Shown: positions 19,242 to 29,378, numbered from the stretch's first letter. The stretch is DNA of 64,000 bases from Streptomyces dengpaensis (GCF_002946835.1 NZ_CP026652.1:2232001-2296000); one strand, 5' to 3'. Numbers and translations: made by a program. Notes: a model not told the origin generated them from the letters alone.

Positions 19242-22200
19242 CACTCCGGACGCGTACTGGCGCGACATCGTGGCGGGTGTGACCCACGTGCGCCGCTTCA
19301 CCGACGCCGAGTTCGCGGCGGCGGGCGTGCCCGAGGAGACCTACCGGGACCCGGAGTTCACCGGAGCGAGCGCGCTGCTGCCCGGGATCGACGGGTTCGA
19401 CGCGGCGTTCTTCGGGATGAGCGGGCGCGAGGCGACGGTGACGGATCCGCAGCAGCGGCTGTTCCTCGAGGTGTGCGAGCAGGCACTGGAGGACGGCGGC
19501 TACGCGGGCACGGACGCGCGTGTCGGCGTGTACGCGAGCGTCGGCTATCGCCTCTACTCCCTGCACAGCTATCTGGCGCACAACATCGGTGCGGCGGCGG
19601 GCGGCGACGACTGGACGGCCGTCAAGCAGATCCAGGTCGGCAACTACCCGGATTTCACGGCGAACCGGGCGGCGTTCCGGCTCGGTCTCGACGGCCCGGC
19701 GGTCAATGTCGCGACGGCCTGCTCCAGTGCGCTGGTCTCGGTGCATCTGGCCGGTCAGGCGCTGCTCGCGGGCGACGCGGACCTGATGGTGGTCGGTTCG
19801 GCGGCTCTGCATCTGCCGCAGATCACCGGGCACCGGCACGTGAAGGGGTCCACCATCTCGCCGACGGGCGCTGTCCGTGCCTTCGACGCGGCGGCCGACG
19901 GCACCGTCGGCGGGAACGGTGCGGCGGCCGTGCTCCTGAAGCCGCTGGAGCGGGCGCTCGCCGACGGCGACACCGTGCACGCGGTGATCCTCGGCTCGGC
20001 GGTCACCAACGACGGCGCGGACAAGGCGGGTTTCGCCGCGCCGGGCGTCGCGGGGCAGCGGGACGCAGTCCTTACCGCGCTGGAGTCGGCGGGGGTGCCG
20101 GCCGAGTCGATCGGGTACGTGGAGGCGCATGGCACCGGCACGTACAAGGGCGATCCGATCGAGTTCGCGGCGCTCACTGAGGCGTTCCGCCGGCACACCG
20201 ACCGCACCGGCTTCTGCGCGCTCGGCTCGACGAAGCCCGCGATCGGGCATCTGGACAGCGCGGCAGGCTTAGCCGGGCTGATCAAGGCGATCCTGGTGCT
20301 GCGGCACGGGACGCTCCCGCCGCTGGTGAACTTCACCCGCCCCAATCCCCGCCTGGGTGTGTCCGGCAGCCCGTTCGTCCTGCCGCGCCGGGCGGCACCC
20401 TGGCCCGCCGACCCGGCCGGGCCCCGCCGTGCGGGCGTGCACTCCATCGGCATGGGCGGCACGAACGCCCACGTCATCCTCGAGCAGGCGCCGCCCGCCC
20501 CGGCACGGAAGCCGTCGGCCTTACCGGCATCGAAACCGTCGGCCGCGCCCGCGCTGCTGCCGGTGTCGACCCGCTCCCCCGAAGCATCCGCCCTGCTGCC
20601 GGTGTCGACCCGCTCCCCCGAAGCATCCGCCCTGCTGCCGGTGTCGACCCGCTCCCCCGAAGCATCCGCCCTGCTGCCGGTGTCGACCCGCTCCCCCGAA
20701 GCATCCGCCCTGCTGCCGTTGTCGGCCCGCTCCCCCGAAGCGCTCGCGCAGTACGCGCGGTCGTTCCGCGACGCGCTCGACCGCGATCCGGGGCTTGCCC
20801 CGGCCGATCTCCTCACGACGACCGCGCTCGGCCGCCGCCACCTCGACCACCGGCTGGTGGTGACCGCGTCCGGGACGCGGGGCCTGGCAGCCGGGCTCGA
20901 CGCGTTCCTCGCGGGCAGGCCGGACCCGGCCGCGTACCGCACCGGTGTGGTGACGAGCACCGCGGCGCCGGTGTTCCTCTTCAGCGGGCAGGGCGGTACC
21001 GCGCCCGGCATAGCGGCCGCCCTGGCGAGACGTTTTCCACTCGTCGCCGAAACGCTGGACGCCTGTGCGCGGATCCACCGGCAGGAGACCGAGGAACGGG
21101 ATTTCACGGCCCGCCTGGTCGACGGGACGGGACCCGCGGTGTGGGACACAGCGTTCGCGCAGCCCGCCCTGTTCGCGCTGCAGGTGGCGCAGGCACGGTT
21201 GTGGCGGCGGTTCAGGGTGCGCCCCGTCGCGGTCGCCGGGCACAGCGTCGGCGAGTACGCGGCGCTGTGCGCGGCAGGTGCGCTGTCCCTGGAGGACGGG
21301 ATGCGGCTGCTGTGCCGCCGGGGCCGGCTGATGCGGGACACCGAGCCCGGCGCGATGCTCGCGGTGTTCGCCCCGTACGAGCGGGTGCGGGCGCTGCTCG
21401 ACGCGGTGGGTGCGGGGCTCGAACTCGCCGTGTCGAACGGGCCCGAGCACCATGTCGTCGCGGGTCGCCCCGGCGCGGTGGCCGCAGCGCGGAGCCACCT
21501 GGCCGACGTGCCCTGCGAGCCGCTCCCGGTCGACCGCGCCTTCCACACGGCGCTGCTCGACCCGATCCTCGACGAACTGCGGGCGGTGGCCGGAAAAACC
21601 GAACTGCGGCCCGTGGAGACGGAGTTCGTTTCCGGCCTGGACGGCACCGTACGACCGCCGGGGTGGCGGCCGGACGCCGACTATCTGGTGCGGCAGGCCC
21701 GGCAGACCGCCGACTTCCACGCCGTACTGCGCGCGCTCGCCAGCCGTGACGTGCTGGTGGAGCTGGGGCCCGGCGCGCCCTTCACCGGCATGGCCCGACG
21801 GGTGCTGCCGGATGTCCCGTGCCTGCCGACGCAGGGCCGGGCGCCCGGCGCCGACGGGCTGTGGTCGGCGGTGGCCGGGCTGCACTGCGCCGGGGTTCCC
21901 GTCGACTGGGCGGCGCTCCTCGACGGACAGGCGGGCCACCGGATCCCGCTGCCGACCTACCCCTTCCAGCACCGTTCCTACTGGACGGGCCCCGCGCCCG
22001 CACCCGACCCTTCCAAGGAGGACTCAGTGGCCGCAGTGACGGCGCAGGAACGGTCCGTGCTCGACCGGGTGCGCGAACTGACCGCCCGCCATCTGGGCTT
22101 CGCCCCGGACGAGGTGACACCGGCCCGCACCTATGTGGGGCTCGGCGCCGACTCACTTCAGCTCATCGGCATGCTCCGCCAGTTGGAGGCGGAGTTCGAC

Positions 22201-22482
22201 GTGCGGATCGCGATACGGGAGATCCTGGAGGAGGCGGGAACGCCCGAGTTGACGGCACGGCTGATCGAGGAGCGCCGCGCACACCCCGCACCGGCGCCCG
22301 AGGCGCAGGTGATCACGCCCACGAAACCCCCGGCGTCGCCCGCACCGGACGGGTATGCCACCCGCGCCGAGATCGCCGAACTCACCCGGCAGATCAACCT
22401 GCTGGCCGAGACCCAGTCGGCGATGCTGACCCAGCTCTCCGAGGCGGTGGCCCTCCTCGGCGCCGACCGCACCGCCCGATGA
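19186..22482 (+). CDS. Type I polyketide synthase, KS-AT-ACP
   Basis: A 1098-residue single module. The KS (about 5-430) has its triad C179 (VATACSSAL), H315 (EAHGTGT) and H355 (GHLDSAAG). A repeated linker covers 457-521. The AT (595-890) has S687 (GHSVGEYAALCAAG), and RAFH at 784-787 stands where HAFH marks malonyl specificity. The ACP Ser is S990 (GLGADSLQLIG). A C-terminal helical tail (1055-1098) looks like a docking region. No KR, DH or ER is present, so the beta-keto group stays for the next protein. There is no loading domain. Start ATG 19186 follows GGGAGGGAGG. TTA codons encode L362 and L446. The stop overlaps the next ATG by four bases. Confidence 0.92.
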   Translation: MRDRRMAVVGMALRFPGADTPDAYWRDIVAGVTHVRRFTDAEFAAAGVPEETYRDPEFTGASALLPGIDGFDAAFFGMSGREATVTDPQQRLFLEVCEQALEDGGYAGTDARVGVYASVGYRLYSLHSYLAHNIGAAAGGDDWTAVKQIQVGNYPDFTANRAAFRLGLDGPAVNVATACSSALVSVHLAGQALLAGDADLMVVGSAALHLPQITGHRHVKGSTISPTGAVRAFDAAADGTVGGNGAAAVLLKPLERALADGDTVHAVILGSAVTNDGADKAGFAAPGVAGQRDAVLTALESAGVPAESIGYVEAHGTGTYKGDPIEFAALTEAFRRHTDRTGFCALGSTKPAIGHLDSAAGLAGLIKAILVLRHGTLPPLVNFTRPNPRLGVSGSPFVLPRRAAPWPADPAGPRRAGVHSIGMGGTNAHVILEQAPPAPARKPSALPASKPSAAPALLPVSTRSPEASALLPVSTRSPEASALLPVSTRSPEASALLPVSTRSPEASALLPLSARSPEALAQYARSFRDALDRDPGLAPADLLTTTALGRRHLDHRLVVTASGTRGLAAGLDAFLAGRPDPAAYRTGVVTSTAAPVFLFSGQGGTAPGIAAALARRFPLVAETLDACARIHRQETEERDFTARLVDGTGPAVWDTAFAQPALFALQVAQARLWRRFRVRPVAVAGHSVGEYAALCAAGALSLEDGMRLLCRRGRLMRDTEPGAMLAVFAPYERVRALLDAVGAGLELAVSNGPEHHVVAGRPGAVAAARSHLADVPCEPLPVDRAFHTALLDPILDELRAVAGKTELRPVETEFVSGLDGTVRPPGWRPDADYLVRQARQTADFHAVLRALASRDVLVELGPGAPFTGMARRVLPDVPCLPTQGRAPGADGLWSAVAGLHCAGVPVDWAALLDGQAGHRIPLPTYPFQHRSYWTGPAPAPDPSKEDSVAAVTAQERSVLDRVRELTARHLGFAPDEVTPARTYVGLGADSLQLIGMLRQLEAEFDVRIAIREILEEAGTPELTARLIEERRAHPAPAPEAQVITPTKPPASPAPDGYATRAEIAELTRQINLLAETQSAMLTQLSEAVALLGADRTAR
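20554..20748 (+). repeat. 39-base tandem repeat in the KS-AT linker
   Basis: Four identical 39-base copies (20554, 20593, 20632, 20671) and a fifth diverged copy (20710-20748) encode LLPVSTRSPEASA x4 then LLPLSARSPEALA. The last copy matches the normal LLPLSARSPEAL start of KS-AT linkers, so one conserved motif has been multiplied in frame. Confidence 0.95.
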
Positions 22483-25400
22483 CGGCCACGGCGGCGGACC
22501 GCGCAGCGGAGCTCTCGCGCGCGCTGACGAAGCAACTGGCGGCAGCGCGCGCAAAGTTGAGTTCCCCGGCACCCGAGGCCCCCGCGGCACCCGAAATCCC
22601 CGCGGCGCCCGAGGCCCCCGTCGTGCACGGCCCGCGCGTCACCCTGCCCGAGGGCTCAGGGATGGCCGGGGACACGGCGGACGCCGGCCAGCGGGCCCAC
22701 GCGGACGACCTGGCCCGGCGGCTGGCCGAACGCACCCGCACGTCCAAGGAGACGGCGCAGCGGCAGCGGGCGGTGCTCGCGGACAGCCGGGCCGTCGTCG
22801 GGTTCCGGCGCGCCACCAAGGAGACGCTGTACCCGATCGCCGCCCGCTCGGCCCGCGGGGCGCACCTCACGGACGTCGACGGCAACGACTACACCGACAT
22901 CACGATGGGGTTCGGCGCCCTGCTGTTCGGGCACGAGCCGGAGTTCGTGACAGAGGCGGTGTGCGCGCACATGGCGGACGGGCTGCGGTTCGGGCCACGT
23001 CCCGTCGAGGCGGGTGAAGTCGCCCAGTTGCTGGCCGAGTTGACCGGGATGGAGCGGGTCGCGTTCGCGAACTCCGGTACCGAGGCCAACTCCGCCGCGA
23101 TCCGCCTCGCGCGCGCGGCGACGGGCCGCGACCGCGTGGTGATGTTCCGCGGCTCCTACCACGGCCACATCGACTCGGTGCTCGGCCGCCCCGGCCCGGA
23201 CGGCGGACGCGCCGTGCCGGTATCGCGTGGAATCCCGGACAGTGCCGTGGCGGACCTGCTCGTCCTGGAGTACGGCAGCGAGGACGCCCTCGACACCATC
23301 CACACGCTCGGCGACACGGTCGCGGCGGTGATCGTCGAACCGGTCCAGTGCCGCAACCCTTCCCTGCGTCCCGTCGAATTCCTCCAGCGATTACGGGAGT
23401 TGACACGGCGGCGCGGCATCGTGCTGCTCTTCGACGAGATGCTGACCGGTCTGCGCCCGCACCCACGCGGCGCACAGCACCACTTCGGCGTCGTCCCGGA
23501 CCTGGCGACGTACGGGAAGGCGCTGGGCAGCGGTTTCCCGATCGGCGCGATCGCGGGCCGCGCCGACATCCTCGACGGCGTCGACGGCGGATTCTGGCGC
23601 TACGGCGACGACAGCAGCCCGGAGGCGGAGACGACGTTCTTAGGCGGCACCTATATGCAGCACCCGCTGTCGATGGCGGCGGCCAAGGCCGTGCTCACGC
23701 ACCTCGCCGCCGAGGGCCCCGCCCTCCAGGAACGCCTCAACGCCTGCACTGACGCCCTCGCCACTCACGTGAACACGTTCTTCAGGGGCGAGGAATTCCC
23801 CCTGGAGCTCACCCACTTCGGCTCCATGTTCCGCTTCACGCACCGCGCTGACATGGATCTGCTGTACCAGCACCTGCTGCTGCGAGGGATCTATGTGTGG
23901 GAGTGGCGCAGTTTCTACCTGTCCACCGCCCACACGGACTCCGACGTCGAGCGGGTCGCGGACGCGGTGAAGGACTCGCTGCGGGAGCTGCGCGACGGCG
24001 GCTTCTTCCCGACGGCCAAGCCACGCATCGCGGCGGCCCCAAGCCCTCGACTCCGGCGCCCCGCCCCGGACTTCGGCGTCTACTTCTTCGGCGACTATCC
24101 CGATTCCGGTGACACCGACGAGGCGTACGACCGGATCGTGGAGACGGCCCGGTTCGCCGACGAGCGCGGCTTCAGTTCGCTGTGGATCCCCGAACGGCAT
24201 TTCCACTCCTTCGGCGGCCTGTTCCCCAACCCGGCCGTGCTGGCATCGGCGCTGGCCAGGGAGACGGAGCGGATCCGGCTCAACGCCGGTTCCGTGGTGC
24301 TGCCGCTGCACGACCCGGTGCGGGTGGCGGAGGAGTGGGCGGTCGTGGACCGGCTGTCCGGCGGCCGGGTCGGCCTGGGCTGCGCCACCGGGTGGCACGC
24401 GCAGGACTTCGCCCTGCACCCGGACCGTTTCGCCCGCCGCAAGGACATCGCCTTCGACCATCTCGACGCCGTACGGACCCTGTGGCGCGGCGGCACGCTG
24501 CGGCGCGAGTCCGGCGACGGCCGGGCCCTCGACGTACGGACGTATCCGCGGCCCGCGCAGGAAGCGCCGCCGATGTTCCTGGCGACGTCCGGGCGGCCGG
24601 AGTCGTACGAGGAGGCGGCGCGCCGCGATCTCGGCATCGTCACGAACCTGATGAACCAGACCGTGGCCGAACTCGCCGCGAACATCGCCCACTACCGGGC
24701 CACCCGCGCCAAGCACGGCCTCGACCCGGATGCCGGGCGCGTGACCGTGCTGCTGCACACCTACCTCGGCGGCGACCACGCCACGGCCCGCGCGCAGGCC
24801 CGCGAGCCGATGACCCGCTATCTGCGCTCGTCCCTGCAGATGCGCTCCGCCGCGGGCGCATCTGGCGCGGGGCCGCGGGACGTGGCGGAGGCGAGCGACG
24901 AGGACCTGGAGTATCTGTTCCTGCGGGCCTACGACCGGTACTGCGACGAGCGTGCGCTGATCGGCACCCCGGAGACCTGCGCCCCGGTGGTGGCGGCGCT
25001 GCGCGCGGCGGGCGTCGACGAGATCGCCGCGCTCGTCGACTTCGGGATGCCCGCCGAGCTGATGCGCTCCGGACTCGAGCACCTCGACGCGCTGCGCGCC
25101 GCGACCCGCGACACCGAGCTGACGGCACCCGCGACGGCCGCGCAGCGCAGGTTGTGGCTCGCCGCCCAGCTGATCGGGGACCCGGCCGCGTACAACGAGA
25201 TCCAGTCGGTCCGGCTGCGCGGCGCCCTCGACGTACCGGCGCTGTCCGAGGCGATCGACGGGCTGGTGGCGCGGCATGCGGGACTGCGCACGGTGTTCCG
25301 GGCGGGCGGCGAGGACGGCCTGCTCCAGCAGGTCGTACGCGCCGGGCTGCGGGTCCCGCTGGACGTGACGGACGCCCGTGGCCAGGATCCCGGCGCGGCC

Positions 25401-28073
25401 ATCGCGGCGGCCCTGCGCGAGGAGAGCGCCCGCGTCCACGACCTCGCCGAAGGACCGCTGGTCGCGCCGGGGCTGCTGACGCTCGCCGACGACGACCATG
25501 TGCTGCTCCTCGGGCTGCACCATCTCGTCACGGACGGCCACTCGGCGCGGCTGCTCGCGGACGACCTCCAGGAGCTCTATGCGGCTCGGGTCGAGGGCCG
25601 CGAGGCCCGGTTCGCGGCGTCCGCGGGCAGCACGCTCGGCGCTCCCGAACTCCCCGCGGACCCCGCCGACTTGGAGTGGTGGCTGAAGTATCTGGACCCG
25701 CTGCCGCCGGTGCTCGCGCCGCCCACCGACCGGCCGCGCGGACGCCGGGCGTCCGGCGGCGGCGCGGCGGCCGAGCTGCCGCTGGACGCCGGCCGGGCGG
25801 ACGCGCTGCAGGAGTGGAGCGGGCAGCGCGGCGTCACCCTGTTCGCGACGCTGCTCACCGCCTGGCAGCTGGTGCTGCGCGAGCGGTCGGGCCTGGACGA
25901 GTTCGTCATCGGCTCCACGTTCGGGCGGCGCGCGCCAGAGGCCGCGCACACCGTCGGCTTCCACGCGGCGGTGCTGCCGCTGCGCGCGGCGTTCACCGAC
26001 GGCACGCCGCTGACCGATGCCGTACGGGCCACGCGTGACGCGCTGTTCGAGGCCGCCCGGCACCAACACGTGGATCTGGACGAGCTGTTGACGCGGCTCC
26101 ACCCGGACCCCGGCAACCCGCGCCCGCTCGTGACCGTCTCCGCGGACCTCGACACGGCGCCGCTGAGCCGAGTCCGGCTGCCGGGCCTGCGCGCCGAGGA
26201 GGTCGCCGGTGGCTCCGCGTCGGCGCCGCTGGAGCTCGCCCTGATGGCGGTGCGCACGCCGTCAGGGCTGCGGCTGCGGATCCGGTACGACGCGGACCTC
26301 TTCGACGCCGGGACCGTACAGGGTTACCTGTCCGACCTGGACCGGGTGCTGCGCTCGCTGACGGAGGGCGGCGCGGAGCTGGTGCGGGACACCCGGCCGC
26401 GCGCGGCGACGGGCGCCGGATCGGCCGCGTCGGCCGGATCCGCCCCGCCCGCCGGATCGGTCGCGCCCGCCGAGGAGTTGCGCGCGGTGTGGCAGTCGGT
26501 GCTCGGTGTCGGCTCCGTGCCCGACGACGCCAACTTCTTCGACCTCGGCGGCAATTCGATCGCCGCGATCCGCCTCGTGAACCGGGTGCGCGACGAGCTG
26601 CACGCGGAGGTGGCGCTGGCGGACTTCTTCGCGGACGCGACGCTCACCGCGATGGCCGGGCAACTCGGGGCGGCCGTGGGCCGTGAACCCGTCGACGGGC
26701 CCGCCGACGAGGTGGCCGACCGCGCCCCGGTGAGCCCGCAGCAGGACCGCATGATCGCGGCCCACCACGCTTTCCCGCAGGCGCAGGTCTGGAACGTGCC
26801 GACCCGGATCCGCTTCACGGGCGCCCTGGACCCGGACGCGCTGCGCACGGCGCTCGGGCACCTGGTCGAACGGCACCACGCCCTGCGGACGCGCTTCGTG
26901 CGGGACGCCGACAAGGCGTGGTGGCAGGAGGTCGTCACCGCACCGGAGCCGCGGCTGCGCGTCGACGACCTCACGCGGCTGGCGCCCGAGCAGGCGGCGG
27001 CCCGCGCCGACGCCGTGTGCCGGCGGATGGCGGCGGCCCCGTTCGACCTCTCCGAGCCCACCCTGCCCAGGACGCGGCTGCTGCGGGTGACCGAGGACGA
27101 GTGGGTGCTGATGTTCGTGCTGCACCACATCAGCGCCGACGGCTGGTCCCACTCGGTGCTGATGTCGGAACTCGCGGCGCTCTGCACGGCCGCGGCGGCC
27201 GGACTCCCGTACCCGCTCGGCGCGCCCTCCGCGCAGCCCACGGACTACGCACGGGAACTGCTCGCGGCGCAGGACCCGCGCGAGGAGGCCCGGCGCGCCG
27301 CGTTCTGCGCCGACTACCTCGCCGGGGCACCGTGCCGACTGGACACGCCCACGGACCGGCCCCGGCCCGAGCGGCTGAGCGGCGACGGCGGCACCGTACG
27401 CGGCACCCTGTCCGCCGAACTCCGGGCGGACATGGAGAAGTTGGCGTCATCCGTGCATATGACGCCGTTCGCGGTCGCGGCGGCCGCGCTCGGGGTGCAC
27501 CTGGCACGGCTGTCCGGGGAGCGGGACGTCCTGCTGAGCGTGCCGTACGCGAACCGGGAGGGAACGGCCGCCGAATCGCTCGTGGCGATGGTGTCCACGG
27601 CCGTGATGGTGCGCGTCCGCGTCGACCCGGCCGAGACCTTCACCGACCTGGTGGCCCGCGTCGGCGCCGAGTCCCTGGCCGTCATGGCGCACGTCCTGCC
27701 GACGGCACGCATCATGCGGGCCATGCGCGAGGCCGGTGCCACCGAGGTGCCCGACCGGGTGCCGAACGTGCTGGCGTTCCAGAACTACACCGATACCGAC
27801 ATCGAGATCCCCGGACTCGGCGTCGAGGTCGAGGACCTGGCGCCGCCGGTCGCCCGCGCCGAGCTCTGCTTCGGCCTGTCGCCGCGCCGCGATCCGGCCC
27901 TCGGCCTGCGCACCTTCCTCGAGTACTCGGCGGACCTGTGGGACGAGGCCAGTGCCGAGGAACTCCTCTCGTCCTACGCGGCGCTGCTCGGGGAGCTGTG
28001 TGCGCACCCCGGGCGTCCCGTCGCGGCACTTCTCGACCCTCACCCCACGCCCGAGGAGGCGGACTCCGTATGA
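22479..28073 (+). CDS. Hybrid synthetase: aminotransferase-monooxygenase-C-PCP-C
   Basis: A 1864-residue protein. After a helical, Ala/Pro-rich N-terminus comes a class III PLP aminotransferase (about 75-515; GTEANSAAIRLARA, K347 in TYGKALGSGFPIG). Next is a luciferase-like FMN monooxygenase of the natural-product type (528-877; FGVYFFGDYP, WIPERHFHSFGG). Then follow condensation domain 1 (880-1300; HHLVTDG at 1014), a PCP (S1360 in GGNSIAAIRL) and condensation domain 2 (1416-1855; HHISADG at 1549). There is no adenylation or thioesterase domain. The order predicts beta-amination and alpha-hydroxylation of the polyketide intermediate, then peptide extension with trans-loaded amino acids. TTA codons encode L305 and L388. 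ATGA overlaps link it to both neighbours. Confidence 0.92.
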   Translation: MTATAADRAAELSRALTKQLAAARAKLSSPAPEAPAAPEIPAAPEAPVVHGPRVTLPEGSGMAGDTADAGQRAHADDLARRLAERTRTSKETAQRQRAVLADSRAVVGFRRATKETLYPIAARSARGAHLTDVDGNDYTDITMGFGALLFGHEPEFVTEAVCAHMADGLRFGPRPVEAGEVAQLLAELTGMERVAFANSGTEANSAAIRLARAATGRDRVVMFRGSYHGHIDSVLGRPGPDGGRAVPVSRGIPDSAVADLLVLEYGSEDALDTIHTLGDTVAAVIVEPVQCRNPSLRPVEFLQRLRELTRRRGIVLLFDEMLTGLRPHPRGAQHHFGVVPDLATYGKALGSGFPIGAIAGRADILDGVDGGFWRYGDDSSPEAETTFLGGTYMQHPLSMAAAKAVLTHLAAEGPALQERLNACTDALATHVNTFFRGEEFPLELTHFGSMFRFTHRADMDLLYQHLLLRGIYVWEWRSFYLSTAHTDSDVERVADAVKDSLRELRDGGFFPTAKPRIAAAPSPRLRRPAPDFGVYFFGDYPDSGDTDEAYDRIVETARFADERGFSSLWIPERHFHSFGGLFPNPAVLASALARETERIRLNAGSVVLPLHDPVRVAEEWAVVDRLSGGRVGLGCATGWHAQDFALHPDRFARRKDIAFDHLDAVRTLWRGGTLRRESGDGRALDVRTYPRPAQEAPPMFLATSGRPESYEEAARRDLGIVTNLMNQTVAELAANIAHYRATRAKHGLDPDAGRVTVLLHTYLGGDHATARAQAREPMTRYLRSSLQMRSAAGASGAGPRDVAEASDEDLEYLFLRAYDRYCDERALIGTPETCAPVVAALRAAGVDEIAALVDFGMPAELMRSGLEHLDALRAATRDTELTAPATAAQRRLWLAAQLIGDPAAYNEIQSVRLRGALDVPALSEAIDGLVARHAGLRTVFRAGGEDGLLQQVVRAGLRVPLDVTDARGQDPGAAIAAALREESARVHDLAEGPLVAPGLLTLADDDHVLLLGLHHLVTDGHSARLLADDLQELYAARVEGREARFAASAGSTLGAPELPADPADLEWWLKYLDPLPPVLAPPTDRPRGRRASGGGAAAELPLDAGRADALQEWSGQRGVTLFATLLTAWQLVLRERSGLDEFVIGSTFGRRAPEAAHTVGFHAAVLPLRAAFTDGTPLTDAVRATRDALFEAARHQHVDLDELLTRLHPDPGNPRPLVTVSADLDTAPLSRVRLPGLRAEEVAGGSASAPLELALMAVRTPSGLRLRIRYDADLFDAGTVQGYLSDLDRVLRSLTEGGAELVRDTRPRAATGAGSAASAGSAPPAGSVAPAEELRAVWQSVLGVGSVPDDANFFDLGGNSIAAIRLVNRVRDELHAEVALADFFADATLTAMAGQLGAAVGREPVDGPADEVADRAPVSPQQDRMIAAHHAFPQAQVWNVPTRIRFTGALDPDALRTALGHLVERHHALRTRFVRDADKAWWQEVVTAPEPRLRVDDLTRLAPEQAAARADAVCRRMAAAPFDLSEPTLPRTRLLRVTEDEWVLMFVLHHISADGWSHSVLMSELAALCTAAAAGLPYPLGAPSAQPTDYARELLAAQDPREEARRAAFCADYLAGAPCRLDTPTDRPRPERLSGDGGTVRGTLSAELRADMEKLASSVHMTPFAVAAAALGVHLARLSGERDVLLSVPYANREGTAAESLVAMVSTAVMVRVRVDPAETFTDLVARVGAESLAVMAHVLPTARIMRAMREAGATEVPDRVPNVLAFQNYTDTDIEIPGLGVEVEDLAPPVARAELCFGLSPRRDPALGLRTFLEYSADLWDEASAEELLSSYAALLGELCAHPGRPVAALLDPHPTPEEADSV

Positions 28074-29356
28074 CCCTCCCCACCGACCACGACCACGTGG
28101 AGGATCTGCTCGCCTTCCTCCGCGACAGCCCATCGCCGTACCACGCGGTGGCGCAGGCGGCGCGCCGTCTGGAGAAGGCCGGTTTCACCGAGCTGACCGG
28201 GACCGAGGAGTGGAAGGGCCACAGCGGCGGCCGCTTCCTGTGCAAGGGCGGCGCGCTGCTCGCCTGGTACGTCCCCGAGGGCGCGCCCGCACACGCGCCG
28301 TTCCGGATCGTCGGCGCACACACCGACTCGCCGAACCTGCGGGTCAAGCCGACCCCTGACACCGGCTCGGCCGGGTGGCGGCAGATCGCCGTGGAGGTCT
28401 ACGGAGGCGTGCCGCTCAACACGTGGCTCGACCGGGACCTGGGGATCTCGGGCCGGCTGACGCTGCGCGACGGCTCGAACGTGCTGGTGAAGGTCGACGA
28501 ACCGCTGCTGCGAGTACCGCAGTTGGCGATCCACCTCGACCGCTCCGTCAACGACGGACTGGCCCTCGACCGGCAGCGGCAGACCCAGCCGATCTGGTCG
28601 CTCGGCGCACCCGAGCGAGGCGCGCTGCTCGCCCGCGTCGCACGCGAGGCCGGACTCGACACGGCCGAACTGCTCGGCTGGGACCTGATGCTGCACGATG
28701 TACAGCCGCCCGGGCGGCTCGGCGCGCACCGCGAGTTCCTGGTGTCGTCGCGGCTCGACAATCTGCTGTCGGTGCACGCGGGCGTCACCGCGCTGACCGC
28801 CGCCGTCGGCACGGTGCCGCCCGACCGGGTGCCGGTGCTCGCCGCGTTCGACCACGAGGAGGTCGGCAGCGGCTCCGAGACCGGCGCCCAGGGGCCGCTG
28901 CTGGAACGGGTGCTGAGCCGTTCGGTGGCCGTACGCGGCGGCTCGGGCGAAGACTGGGCGCGGGCCCTCGCGGGCGCGCTGTGCGTCTCCGCCGACATGT
29001 CGCACGCCGTCCACCCCAACTACGCCGAGCGGCACGACCCGGACAACCGTCCGCTGCCCAACGGCGGACCGGTCATCAAGGTCAACGTCAACCAGCGCTA
29101 CGCCACCGAGGGCACCGGCTACGCCGCGTTCGTCGCGGCGTGCGAGCGGGCCGGGGTGCCGTGGCAGCGGTTCGTCTCGAACAACGCGATGCCGTGCGGC
29201 ACGTCGATCGGCCCGCTCACCGCCGCCCGTCTGGGGGTCACCACGGTCGACGTGGGCGTGCCCGGTCTGTCCATGCACTCCGCGCGCGAACTGGTCGGGG
29301 CCGAAGATCCGGTCCATCTGGCGCGTGCGCTCGCCGAGTTCGTGACGGCGGGCTGA
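28070..29356 (+). CDS. M18 family zinc aminopeptidase in the cluster
   Basis: A 428-residue protein of full family length. The expected co-catalytic metal and catalytic residues are present: H84 (GAHTDSPNLR), D230 (SRLDNLL), E263 and E264 (DHEEVGS), D309 (ADMSHAVHPN) and H403 (MHSARE). M18 enzymes are aspartyl aminopeptidases that release N-terminal acidic or neutral residues. The ATG overlaps the synthetase stop by four bases, with GAGGAGG upstream, so it is translated with the megasynthase. A hydrolase of intracellular peptides is unusual as a tailoring enzyme. If the product is an aminopeptidase inhibitor, this could be the resistant or sacrificial target copy. Trimming of a precursor peptide is the alternative. 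Confidence 0.92.
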   Translation: MTLPTDHDHVEDLLAFLRDSPSPYHAVAQAARRLEKAGFTELTGTEEWKGHSGGRFLCKGGALLAWYVPEGAPAHAPFRIVGAHTDSPNLRVKPTPDTGSAGWRQIAVEVYGGVPLNTWLDRDLGISGRLTLRDGSNVLVKVDEPLLRVPQLAIHLDRSVNDGLALDRQRQTQPIWSLGAPERGALLARVAREAGLDTAELLGWDLMLHDVQPPGRLGAHREFLVSSRLDNLLSVHAGVTALTAAVGTVPPDRVPVLAAFDHEEVGSGSETGAQGPLLERVLSRSVAVRGGSGEDWARALAGALCVSADMSHAVHPNYAERHDPDNRPLPNGGPVIKVNVNQRYATEGTGYAAFVAACERAGVPWQRFVSNNAMPCGTSIGPLTAARLGVTTVDVGVPGLSMHSARELVGAEDPVHLARALAEFVTAG

Positions 29357-29378
29357 GGACGACGGGGAGCGACGGGAC

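Noticed and set aside
18928..20250. Long minus-strand frames inside the exporter/PKS region
   Set aside because: Shadows of the plus-strand operon without motifs or ribosome binding sites.
20554..20748. CRISPR-like array
   Set aside because: Units are directly adjacent without spacers and translate in frame within a PKS; no cas genes nearby. The CGCACC repeat is also not CRISPR.
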